A stretch of 64,000 bases of DNA from Ovis canadensis (lineage: Eukaryota > Chordata > Mammalia > Artiodactyla > Bovidae), in assembly GCF_042477335.2 (NCBI RefSeq), contig NC_091248.1:117704501-117768500 (forward strand), given 5' to 3'. The notes below the pieces were generated by a model, which was not told where the DNA came from, searched no databases, and saw nothing but the letters and a program-made list of their open reading frames with translations. This document shows positions 13,501 to 25,500 of the stretch, one piece after another. Each line of letters starts with the position of its first letter. Position 1 is the stretch's first letter. The position numbers and the translations under genes are program-made.

Positions 13501-16500
13501 TTGTGTTAACATGAATAATCAATCACTTTGACTTTTCACTTTCATGCATTGAGGAAGGAAATGGCAACCCACTCCAGTGTTCTTGCCTGGAGAATCCCAG
13601 GGACGGGGGAGCCTGGTGGGCTGCCGTCTATGGGGTCGCACAGAGTAAGACACGACTGAAGCGACTTAGCAGCAGCAGCACAAGTAGGACATGGAGCAAG
13701 TGTTTTTCAGAACAAGCTTTAAGTTTCAAAAATTAATGATTGTGGAAAAAAGTGTTATCTTCTCGTGGATAAGGAGTGTATCTTGATTTTGAATTACTTA
13801 CCAAAACATGACAGCAGTGGTTTCCCATGCATATGTGAAAAAGTCTGTAGATGATTTAAATAAACTTACAGCCTTTCCTCTGGAAAGGGTTTGTTTTCGG
13901 ACACTTTAAACATTTTTAAGCAAGTGTTTTTTGTTTTTTTAATTGGAGGCTAATTACTTTACAATATTGTATTGGTTTTGCCATACATCAACATGAATCT
14001 GCCGTGGATGTACATGTGTTCCTCATCCTGAAACCCCCTCCTACCTCCCTCCCTGTACCATCCCTCTGGTAAGCAAGTGTTTTTAACATTAGGTTCCCAA
14101 GTGATCTAGTGGTTAGGATTTAGCATTCTCACTGCCATGGCCTGGATTCAGTCCCTGGTCAAGGAACTGAGATATCCCTTAAGCTGTGGTGGCATGGCTA
14201 AAATGAAAAAAAAGAAGGAAAGCAAAATAAAACACGTGCCTAGATTACTAGCTTGAAATTTTTCCCCCTAATTTCTATGACCCCCAGTTTCTAGAGCTTC
14301 CCAATTTATGAAACTGCCAGATAACCTAGGTTTTTAGCAGAGTTGGCTTTTGAGGTGTTCTTATATTATCAAAGTTCCTGTTTGTATTTTAGTCTCGGTT
14401 TCTTACAGAAAGTGCCTTACAGTAAAAATACATTTGATGCCTAGGAAAGCAGAGTCACATTAAGAGCTTCCCAGTGAATAATTTGATCTTTACTGCCATG
14501 CTTCAAAAACCTAGTCCTTTTTATGGCTGACTAATAATATTCCATTGTATGTATGTAGCACAACTTCTTTATCCATTCATCTGCTGGTGAACATCTAGGT
14601 TGCTTCCATGTCCTAGGTATTGTAAATAGTGCAGTTCTGAACAGGGTACATGTTCTTTTTCATTTGTGGTTTTCTCAGGGTATGTGCCTAGTAGTGGGAT
14701 TGCTGGGTCATATGATAGTTTTATTCATAGCTTTTTAAGGAAACTGCATACTATTCTCCATAGCGGCTGTATCAGTTTACATTCAGGAAATTCAGCCCTT
14801 AACATTCAGGGAGTTCAGCCCAGTACAGTGCGACAGGGATAGGAATGGGGAATGGCCTGCGAGGCTCAGGAGGGAGAGGGAGGGGTCATAAGTGTACTTG
14901 TGTCTGATTCACACTGTTGTATGGCAGAAGCCAACACAGTATTGTAAAGCGGTTATCCTGCAATTAAAAAAAAGAGAAGCTCAGTCCTGGGGACTTCCTG
15001 GCAGTCCAGGTGGTAAGGAATTCGCCTTCAAATGCAGGGGGTGTCGGTTCAGTCCCTTGAGACCAAAAAATGAAAACATGAAACAGAAGCAATGGTGTAA
15101 CAAATTCAAAAGACTTAAAAATGGTCCACATTAAAAAAAAAAGAATGAAATTTGAAACCAAGTCCTGAATGTAATTTAGAGTATTATTGACTTGGAATAT
15201 GAATACCCTGAACTGTTCAGCTTCAGGTGGTTCTGTCCTTAGGAAATGACCCTTTTCTATTGTTCTGAATAATCTTTCGGTCATTCATTTCATGTTCTTA
15301 AAATAAGTTAATATACTTCAGGCTTGTGGAAGTAATCTTTTAAAAGGAGATCGTGAGACCATCTCTGGGTTTTGTTCTACTTTCTTGTCTCTGGTTAAGA
15401 TCAGTCAGCATATTTGTCCATGACACTTGGATTAATGGTTAAATACAAAAGTACATATATGTAAATATACGTGCATCTATTGTGCTGATGTCCAGTCTTT
15501 GTAGATCAAATACAAATTAATTTTACTTTTCATTTTTATTCTGTGCTATTGAATCCGTTTGAGGGGAAAAAATCTTCTGAAACTTAAGTTTCAACTATAT
15601 GTAAAAGTAGAGTTGTATACTGAACTTCATATACCCATATACCAACTTCATAAGTATTTTACACACAACTACCTTATGTCATTTATAATTACTTAATGTC
15701 CTCTTCATCCTTTTGTTTTTTGAGGTAAATCTTAACATTTTGGACCTGTCATTTAGGATAACTCTTGAAACACTATAAAGTAGCAAAGACCAGTAACTTC
15801 CAAGCAAAGAAGAATGAGGTCTGGAAGTCATTGTTCAAGCAGATTGTTTTTAATACCCTGGTACTTGGTCAGTATATTTCACTGTCACATCGGTTTTTGT
15901 TTGGGGGCGGGGCAGGGTGTTTTGTGGGATCTTAGTTCCCCAGGGATTGAACCTGGACCCTCCACAGTTAAGAGTGTGGATCCTAACCCCTGAACTGCCA
16001 GGTAGTTCCCACACATTTGTTTCTCTGTACAGTGGCTCTTAATAAATGTTTATTATTTAAAAACTAGGAATCATCACTCAGTAGTCTCTTGAACTCTTTA
16101 GGTCTTTTTTAGACGTAGGAACAGTTTTATAAATTGCATTTTAACAAATCTGAATTAGTGTGTTTTCTGAGGCTATTCATTGAGAAAGGTGGGATGAGTT
16201 ATAAATGCGTTGTTTGGAAGAATCAGACTGTGAACACAAAGCAGACATATAGTAATAAATAAAAACTTGAAACATTTTTATTGTACAGGTAATTTAACTG
16301 CAGGCATCAAGCAAAATCATGAAATGTCTTATCATTGAAAATGTTTTTTTTTAATGTGATGCATTCTACCTTGATGTGCTGGTGGCAGGGTCAAATGACT
16401 TAGTATAATCCTTCCTTATTTAAGGGTAGTTACAAAGGAAACTTTTAAAAACATTTGGTGTTTTACTCTGATTTATATTGACTAAAACATCTTGACTATA

Positions 16501-19500
16501 TATTACCCTATAGACATTTTTGGTCTATAAAGTCAAAAAATATAAGCATATATGTTGATGTGTTTGTATGATGCAGTTTGTAAAATATCCAAATTTAGGT
16601 AGATTTTTGTGTGTTCCTACCCCTTTTGTATTTATTATTACAGTGTTTGGAACAATGAAGTTAGGCAGAGGAAGAAATAGAAAAGGACGAGCAAGAGTAT
16701 CAGATTAATGAGGGGCTAGATGGAAAACGTAAAGAAAATTCACAGTAAAAATAAACAAAATTCTCCTTCAAGAAATTAATTTTTTTTTTTTACATCTCTG
16801 GGAGCGTTGCTGATTGCTGAGATCAGCATTCATTCGTTAATTCACTTAACAAATACATATTGAGGACCTGCTATGTGCCATATACAAAAATGCTGGAGAT
16901 AACAGAAGTATATAGGGGTTTCTCTTTCAGCGATGGGAGCTTACCTTCTAAGGTTCTTCCACAGTCAAGTGTGAAAAGAAATACTATGATTTCAGGAATG
17001 TTGCAAGTGCTGTGACAAAAATGCATGGTTAGATCTGGGATGGTCGGCAAGGGGCTGCTCTGACAGGACGACTGGAGAAAACATTTTGATGAGATGACAT
17101 TTGAAGAGTTCTAAATGTGGGGAAAAGAAGCCAGTTATTCCTGAGAGGAAATAAATTTGGCGTATATTGCCTCCACTCAAAAACTTCTGGTGGCTCCCTA
17201 TTATGTATTCATATATGGTCAAAAATCTGAAAATCTTTAGTTAGATTTGTCTCTTCCTTGAATAAATAAATCAGTTTGGTCCTGTTTGGACCAGACTGAT
17301 TTTTTCATTGTTGTCACACTGCTTTCCTTGCCCAGCTTGTTCATTATTACCTATTTGCCTTTCTATGCCTGGAATAACCCTTTCTCTACAAATTTAAATC
17401 CTGCCTAGGATACTACATGTGATTGCTCTCAACCCCAGGGGAGCACCTGCCCTCCATATTACTGAGTGGTCACTTTTTTATCTTGTTTATATATATCCTT
17501 TGTGAGGCAAGGCCTTCTGTTTTAATTTTATCCCGTTATGTTTGCATATCTAAGATTAGAAATGGATAAGATATTTCCTACTGTATTAATCAAAAAACAT
17601 TCATTAAGAAATGGTAAACAAAGAGCTTTATTTTTCTTTATCCACTCAGGAAAAGGTGAACTTGGAGGAAGAACATTCAAGTGAGAATGGGCAGTTAACA
17701 AGTGGGGAAGTGGTGGAAAAGCAGGAGCTACTTGGTGTGTTCCCAGTGGGCCCCATTCCTCTTCATTCACCACTCACGTTTGATTTGTTAGTTTTGAGTG
17801 CCAACATTGGAATTAGGAAAGAAAAGCCTTCTTAAAACAGTCGTGGCATAACTGAAACTCGTATGCAGGTTTTGTTATTTTAAGACTTTTTCCGTAGTTT
17901 ATTCAGCTTTCTCTTGTTCTTAAGCTGGGTCTTAAGGTGGGCACTGAACATGGATGAAAGAGCAAGATTTTATCAGTGTGAGGAGGAGGAAGAAAGTGAA
18001 GATGTAAAATGTGAAGATGTAAATGTCAAAGTATAGATGATCTGTGTTTTGGAAAATAGCATTGGCATTGGAACCATGCCTGGAGTGGTTCAGATGCTAG
18101 ACCAAGGGCTTGTGTCTGCTGTGCGCTCTGCCCTGCTGTCATGGTTTTGTTTTACTTTTTCTTCAGTTGGTTTGTATTCCTTTTAGTACTTTGCCAGCAT
18201 TGCTGTCCATTCTTAAACATTTGTTGCTGTCTGACAAGGATGTTTGTCCACCTAGTAGTGTGGTGGTAATGCTTCTGAAACAGGTTTTATCATGTCATAT
18301 TTCTGTCCAAGTAGTCCAGCATTCTTCTCTGCCCCCAGAGAAAGTTCTGCCTGTGTTGATTCACATTCAGAATCTTCCACAGTGTAGTCAGTCTGTAAGT
18401 AAATCGTACTGCAGTCCTGAAGTTCCTGGAGAAAAGAGAAGTTCTGAGAGACGAGGCGAATTTCTCAGAGTTAAATGGAGAATGAGATATGGGATAATGA
18501 GAAAATGGGATGCTTTCTGAGTTCAGACCAGGTCAGTGCCTGGTCTGTCATATTTTATTTACTACTTCGGCAATATAGTCTTCAACTATGAGGAAAAACA
18601 TAAAACATGAAATTTCCCCTTGTTCATCATACCCTTCTTCCCGGAACTAAACCCTGTTAACAATTTAATGTACATCTTCCACTCTCCTGTCTGTACATTT
18701 GCGAGTATGTGTGATGTGTGTGTTTTAACAAATAGCATCTTTGAATTTTGCTCACTTGTCTTGGAGAAGTTTCCGTATCAGTGGTCTATATTTTTTAAAT
18801 GCAGATACAATATTTTACAATATAGCCATTTCCTAAGTTACTTACCCAATGACTCGTAATTGTTCTTGTTTTTGGTGTGCAGTATGGCAATGAAATGCTT
18901 GTATATATGTCTTTATTTACATTTAATTCAACCATTATCCAAAAATCCAAACAAAATATTCAATCTCATAGCAGTGTCTCTTTAAAAATGGCCAAGTTGT
19001 GGGTTATGCAAACCTGATCTCTGTTGGGATTTCAAAAGAACAGTTAAAAAGCACTTAACACGATCAGCTTTGTTAAATAGTAAAACAAAATGTTGGGAGG
19101 TTGTAAGAGAATTCTGTTAAGATCAGGTATAGTTATTTGATCAAGACTTCATGGGAAAAGTGGATTTAGGATGCAAAGGGCAAAATGCAGATCTGAATTT
19201 ATCCATTTTCCCAATAATCTAAGAATTTAAATGCGTTAATTAAAACATCAAGAATAAGTTTGTGGAAAGAAATTATGAAGTAAATTACTTGTTAAATTTA
19301 AAAATTTTTAACTCTTCCTGTGGCTTTCATCGTAAATAGTTATTTTAGGTTAAAATAAATGACCAAACATTTTATTTTGTTCAGTTTGAAGCTCAACTAT
19401 TTCAAAAGAGAAGCAGTAGCAACAGAAACTATCCGTGCACTTGGTGTTCAAAGTACTGTTGCACCATCAGTGATGGAGTCAGGTCCATGCTTAGTCACGG

Positions 19501-22500
19501 CGTGGTTCTACCGTGCTTGGCTCTGGTGGCTTTTTAATTACATTACTAGGGTCATGAAGAGCATTACTATACTTTCCCTTCACTCAGTTTTACAGTGGCA
19601 GGTAATTGTTGAGTTTATTTTGGCTTCTTAAATACTCATGTGCACAACATGACGCCAGGGTAAGTGCTTAGTAATGATGTTTAGACTGAAGAAAAAACAT
19701 GGCTAGTATCCAGAATTGAAAATCTGCCTTGCTACACATACTGTCCTGATAGGTCCCTGAAGTAAGCACTGAGGCTATTGGGCTGGGGGTTGGGGGGGAA
19801 TTTTCATCATAACTAGGCTCTTTGAGCTCCTATGGCTTTGACCCCCAAATCTACTTTGGTGAGCTAGACAAGACTAAAGCTGAAGATGCTTTTACCCCAC
19901 CATAGTGAAAAGCCCAAGTAAGTCTTCCTCCTCGGAGGAGAGGCGTGCATAGGGAAAAACAGAGAAGAGTAGCTCAAAACAGTTAAGAAGAAAGGGAGCC
20001 TCCAAAAGGACAGACTCCAAGGAGAGGTTAAGAAGACCTTCCCTCTCCAGAGTTCAGACCAGTTTTGCCCTGGTCCAATTCTGCATCTTGACCACCCTTG
20101 CTTAAGAACAGGACCCTCTGTGCCAAATGTTCTTCTCTGCCCAGTTTTGTTCATTCAGTAAAGGTTAAATATTTTAAGCATTTTGATGTACAGACCCAGG
20201 TGTGTAGTGGATAAAGTAGAAAAAAGTCACTATCCTTGCGGAGCTCACATTTTGCCTTCTGTAAGTCCCCTACAAGGCATATGTTCCCCCCAGCTCCACT
20301 TTCACCCAGATTCCAACTTTGCTATAGTGATATAATGGGACCTTTTTTTAGTGTTCATTTTGTTCTTGATCAACATAGTTGCTTTTCTTCTTCCTTTTTT
20401 TAAAATATTTATTTATTTTTATTTATTTGGCTGTGCTGGGTCTTAGTTGTGGCATGTGGGATCTATTTCCCTGACCAGAGATTGAACCCCAGCCCCCTGC
20501 ATTGGGAGTCTGGAGTCTTAGTCACTGGACCACCAGGGAAGCCCAGTTGCTTTTCTTTTGATTGGTTGTGTGGTGTGAATTTAAAGATAGAGGCAGGCGG
20601 GGGACAGGGGGAGCCTGGAATTCCTGCCAAAGCATAGTATGGGTGGACAACAGAGGTTTAGGTTAAGCTCAGTGAGGCAATTAACATGTTTTTGAAAACA
20701 GATTGGAAATACAGTTATGCACAAGATAAAAATAAGGGAGATTGCTGAAGTAAAGGCAGTAGACAGCTGCTTTGACTATCAGCTGTATGCAGAGCTTTTT
20801 TAGATGTTATGGGGGATGATTGTCGACTAAAAATAGTAAAAGATAAGTTAGTACTGAAATAATTGGAATTAGCATAATAAAGCAGAAGAGGTGTTAGACC
20901 AGAAATCTCTAACCAGGTTTCCTGGTGATTACCCTGAAGAAGTCAGTCTGTGTGCTTCAGTTCCGTTGTCTTTGGAATGGGAATAAAAGTAGATCAGCTA
21001 GTGGTTCACAACACTTGCATTAAAAACTTCTGGGGGACTTTTACATTCAGTTTTTGGAGGTTAGGGCTTGGTCCTATTTTCAGAAGCTTCTGCTGATAAT
21101 GTTTAAATCCAAGTTCAGATTCAGAACTGCTCCCAAGATCAAAGGCATTTACAAAACTCTGACATCTTAACATTTGATGAAGTAAGCATAGCATGAACAA
21201 CTATAGCTGTGGAAATATATGTAAATAGGATTGTTGGGATGAGTAATATTAAGATATTAAATCAACAGGCTAGTGTAACAGAGGGTAAGAACATTCTTTT
21301 GCCATTAACTTCTTTCATTCCTATCTTACTTTCCTGTAATTTTTTTAAAAGAGTATTAAATATTTTTCTAGTTTTTTTTTTTAATAAGCATTGCCTAATA
21401 AACAGCTTTGAATTTCCAGACATCTGTAGAAAGTTTCAGTTGCTGTTTTTTTCTCACTGGAAAGCTCCTTAGTTTGTTAATTCATGGACTAATTAATGAT
21501 TGAGAGTAAGCAAGTTGCTGTTTTTTTCTCACTGGAAAGCTCCTTAGTTTGTTAATTCATGGACTAATTAATGATTGAGAGTAAGCATTGGAGCCTGGAA
21601 AAACCTCAGCATCACAATGACACTTTAGTAGTCTCCAACCTTTGGATACCAGGGACTGGTTTCATGGAAGATACTTTTTCCACACTGAATATGAAGGACT
21701 GGTTTCAGAGTGATTCTTGTAAGGAGCAACCTAGATCCCTTGCATGTGCAGTTCACAGGCCAGTTCCCACTCCCGTGAGAATCTGATGCCACTTCTGATC
21801 TGACAGGAGGTGAAGCTCAGGTGGTGATGCAAGCAGTGGGGAGCAGCTGTAAACACAGAAGAAGCTTGACTCAACTCGCCCACTGCTCACCTCCTGATGT
21901 GCAGCCTGGTTCTTAACAGGCCATGGACTAGTTCCAGCCTGGGGGTTGGGTTCCAGCCTGCTTTAAACCATTAGTATGATGACTTTTATAATGGTGGTAA
22001 ATAGTCCTCATTATTTCCCAAAGGATAACTTTGAGGACATTGTCTATTTATATTTTCCCATTCATTCCTTTATATAATTAAGAACCGAGGTAATACAGTT
22101 TTGAGAACTTTTTTATTTTTTAAGATAGTCATAAAATCTTGGAGTTGGAAGAAAGACTTAACAGTTATCTGATGTTCGAATTCTTTATTGGGTACCCCAA
22201 AGAAGTAGTTGTCTAAACAGTATTTCAATCTCTGTTACCTGGAAACTCAAGTAACTGCCAAGAAAGCTTGTCCATCTTTTGAAAACTCTAAGCATTAGAA
22301 TGTATTAAGAGGACCAAAGTCTCTCTGGAGTCCCTTGGGGCCATAATACAATCTTTGTCTGATTCCATATTAAAAAGTTCTTCAGTTGACTTTTCACATC
22401 TTAATTCTCCAGTTTAGTTACATCTGTTCTCTGGCTATTTTGTAAAGCTTTGTTTTGAGACACTAATTTATTCATATCACTTTTGAAATGTGTTAGCACA

Positions 22501-25500
22501 CAGAATTTGTGTTTTGGAAGAGAGGGACTTGCTTTTAAACCAGCCTTCAGTAAGAGTGTTCTCACTTGCTCATATTATATCCTATAAATTACTATTGTAT
22601 CCCTTAAATTGATCTCAGTCATGCCACCCTGTAACCCTTACTCTTAACTAGCCAAGTTTTTCAGTTTGTCTGATTTTTTGCTTATACTTGGTTATTTATA
22701 AATTTGATTTTTTGGTGTAACTGTGAAAGTGAAAATATTAGTCACTTAGTCGTGTCCGACTCTTTGTGACCCATGGATTGTATGTAGCCCGCCAGGCTCC
22801 TCTTTGTCCATGAAATTCTCCAGGCAAGAATACTGGAGTGGGTTGCTATTTCCTTCTCCAGGGTGTTTTCCTGACCCCAGGGGTCGAACCTGGGTCTTCT
22901 GCATTGCAGGCAGATTCTTTACCATCTGAGCCACCAGGAAAGTCCTTTAGAACTTTGTGCTTCTATCTTCATATTAAATTTAATCTGGTATATCAGTATT
23001 TTTGAATCTTAATCCAGTGAATTCACTATCCTTTTTAGCTTGGGACATTGCACAGAATTGTTGATCATATCCTTCTATATGTCTAGGTGGTTGCAAAAAT
23101 GTTAAATAGGCAGAGTCATGATAATATATACAGAGGTAAGACCCAGACCTGTGTGCTATAGATAGGTTAGTCCTGTTCGTTGATACTAGAAACTTCCCTC
23201 TTGAGTAACACTTGTATATATTTTCTTAAAGATCTGCTTTCTAAATCTGTAAAACTGAAAGACTCTCTTCTTAGCTTTCCCTCAGGTTAGCCTGCTTCCT
23301 CTCACTTTCTAGATCCAGTTGGAATGTAGCCTCATCAGAAAGGGCTTCTCTGACAACTTTATCCCAGGTAGCTTCCCCTAGTAATAGGAGTGTTGCTGTT
23401 TTGCTAGATCACTTAACATTGTTCAGAGATACAAATATGGTTTATTATTAGCTTCTCCTCTTCTAGAATGTCAGCTCCGTGAGGTCAGAGACCTATAGCT
23501 TTGTCATTTAGTGCTATGTCCCTTGCACCTAACATAGTGCTTGGCACAAGTTGGGTACTCAGTTGAAGGAATAATTTTACTGCCTCAATGTTTTTTTGTA
23601 GTTTTACTTTATATATAGTTTGTGTAATAAATACAAAAGGAACATTTAGCTTTTTGAATTACTGTATTCCCTTTTACCACCCTTATAGAGATTCTGTCAC
23701 ATTCCAGTGCTGGATAGCATAACTCCAACTGGAAAACCTGCTTTGCTCTGATCACCTTTCAGTTCAGTTCAGTCGCTCAGTCGTGTCTGACTCTTTGCGA
23801 CCCCATGAATCACAGCACACCAGGCCTCCCTGTTCATCACCATCTCCCAGAGTTCACTCACACTCACGTCCATCGAGTCTGTGATGCCATCCAGCCATCT
23901 CATCCTCTGTCGTCCCCTTCTCCTCCTGCCCCCAATCCCTCCCAGCATCAGAGTCTTTTCCAATGAGTCAACTCTTTGCATGAGGTGGCCAGAGTACTGG
24001 AGTTTCAGCTTCAGCATCATTCCCTCCAAAGAAATCCCAGGGCTGATCTCCTTTAGAATGGACTGGTTGGATCTCCTTGCAGTCCAAGGGACTCTCAAGA
24101 GTCTTCTCCAACACCGCAGTTCAAAAGCATCAATTCTTTGGCGCTCAGCTTTCTTCACAGTCCAACTCTCACATCCATACATGACCACTGGAAAAACCAT
24201 AGCCTTCGCCAGTGGACCTTTGTTGGCAAAGTAATGTCTCTGCTTTTGAATATGCTGTCTAGGTTGGTCATAACTTTCCTTCCAAGGAGTAAGCGTCTTT
24301 TAATTTCATGGCTGCAGTCACCATCTGCAGTGATTTTGGAGCCCCAAAAAATAAAGTCTGACATTGTTTCCACTGTTTCCCCATCTATTTGCCATGAAAT
24401 GATGGGACCGGATGCCATGATCACCTTTAATCATATCTAATTATCTTCGCAGCAAGCCCTTCTTTTTTTTAACCCAGTATGCTTCTAAAAGAATTTCATG
24501 AAAGATCTTATCAGTTGCCCAGATACATGTAAAAATGAACAGATTTTTAGAAATTTTTGTCTCAGATACGAGGAAAGCTTCTAATTGGGTGAAAAAGTAA
24601 AAGTGTTAGCCCCCAGTCCTGTTGACTGGGGACTCTCTGACCCCGTGGATGGTGGCCCTCCAGGCTCCTCTGTCCATGGGGTTTTCTAGGCAAGAATACT
24701 GGAATGGATAGCCATTCTCTTCTCAGGGGATCTTCCTGATCCAGGAATTGAACCTGGGTCTCCCATATTGCAGGCACATTCTTTACCGTCTGAGCCACCA
24801 GGAAAGGTAAATAATGTCGAATTGGAATTCCCGTAGAAGGTTCCTACTAGATTCCTTATTGAAATAAATACCTACTTGGTATAAATAAATACCAAGTAGG
24901 TATTTATTTTCCTAACATACGCTAATCATAGTGGGGCTAGATACTCACTGTTTGTCAAATTGTTACGAGTTTTAATAAATTACCTCTTTACTAGTTCACC
25001 TGGAGTCTTGTCTGGAATCCATATCAAGGTTACCAGTCTGTTGTTTGAGGACTCCATCTTCATTTGAAAGTTAGAATGTTATTCATTGAGTATTGACTAT
25101 AGTTCAGCAGTTTGGTTTACACGTTCTGCTAGTTTGATTTTAAATTTATCCTTTTTTGTGTTAAACAACCAAGTGAAATATGTCTTGAGATAGAAGTGAG
25201 AAGCTTTTTTCAGTTTCTGACAGGCTTTTCCTTTTCTATTTGCTCTTAAGTACAAAAGTAATCATGGCTCCCATCTGTTGGTAGATAGAATTCACGTGGG
25301 TTTTTTCTGGCACCAAGTTTTATAGTTGTCTGAAATTTTGCATGATTTGAAAATCCATAAATAAAGAAGCATCTGTATGACTCAATAATTATTCTGAAGA
25401 GAACTGTGATTGTTAATAAATTTTTGAAAAAAGTGTTTTCTGTTGTAATAATATGTATCTTTTTTCCTCCTCCAGAGAATGGATCTTGGAGAATGTCTGA

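Larger units (their letters stand above)
7593..25475 (+). other. LUC7L2: LUC7L2 intron 2 (17.9 kb)
   Basis: The largest complete intron in the window. It carries a triple tRNA-SINE (8566-9024), two antisense BovB LINEs (11585-13069, 23760-24417), BOV-A2/Bov-tA and CHR SINEs, L1 3' ends, L2 fragments, a hAT-type element, a 75-bp tandem duplication and a perfect hairpin. Repeat-poor gaps (9040-10680, 15130-15890, 18000-20150, 22000-22720) show nothing recognisable except a possible cryptic exon at 10221-10307. Confidence 0.85.

Noticed and set aside
17641..17730. Open, splice-flanked segment ([15 protein letters not shown]...) in LUC7L2 intron 2
   Set aside because: Looked like an in-frame cassette exon, but the wording (gaacattcaagtgagaatgg, cttggtgtgttcccagtggg) matches antisense L2-type repeat sequence. 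No reason to call an exon.
18110..18520. 136-codon plus-strand frame
   Set aside because: No domain, low-information composition and no splice sites in register; treated as intronic noise.
23769..24200. 143-codon minus-strand frame with reverse-transcriptase wording (also 34945-35481)
   Set aside because: Not host genes; they are the surviving 3' parts of BovB ORFs and are reported as mobile elements.
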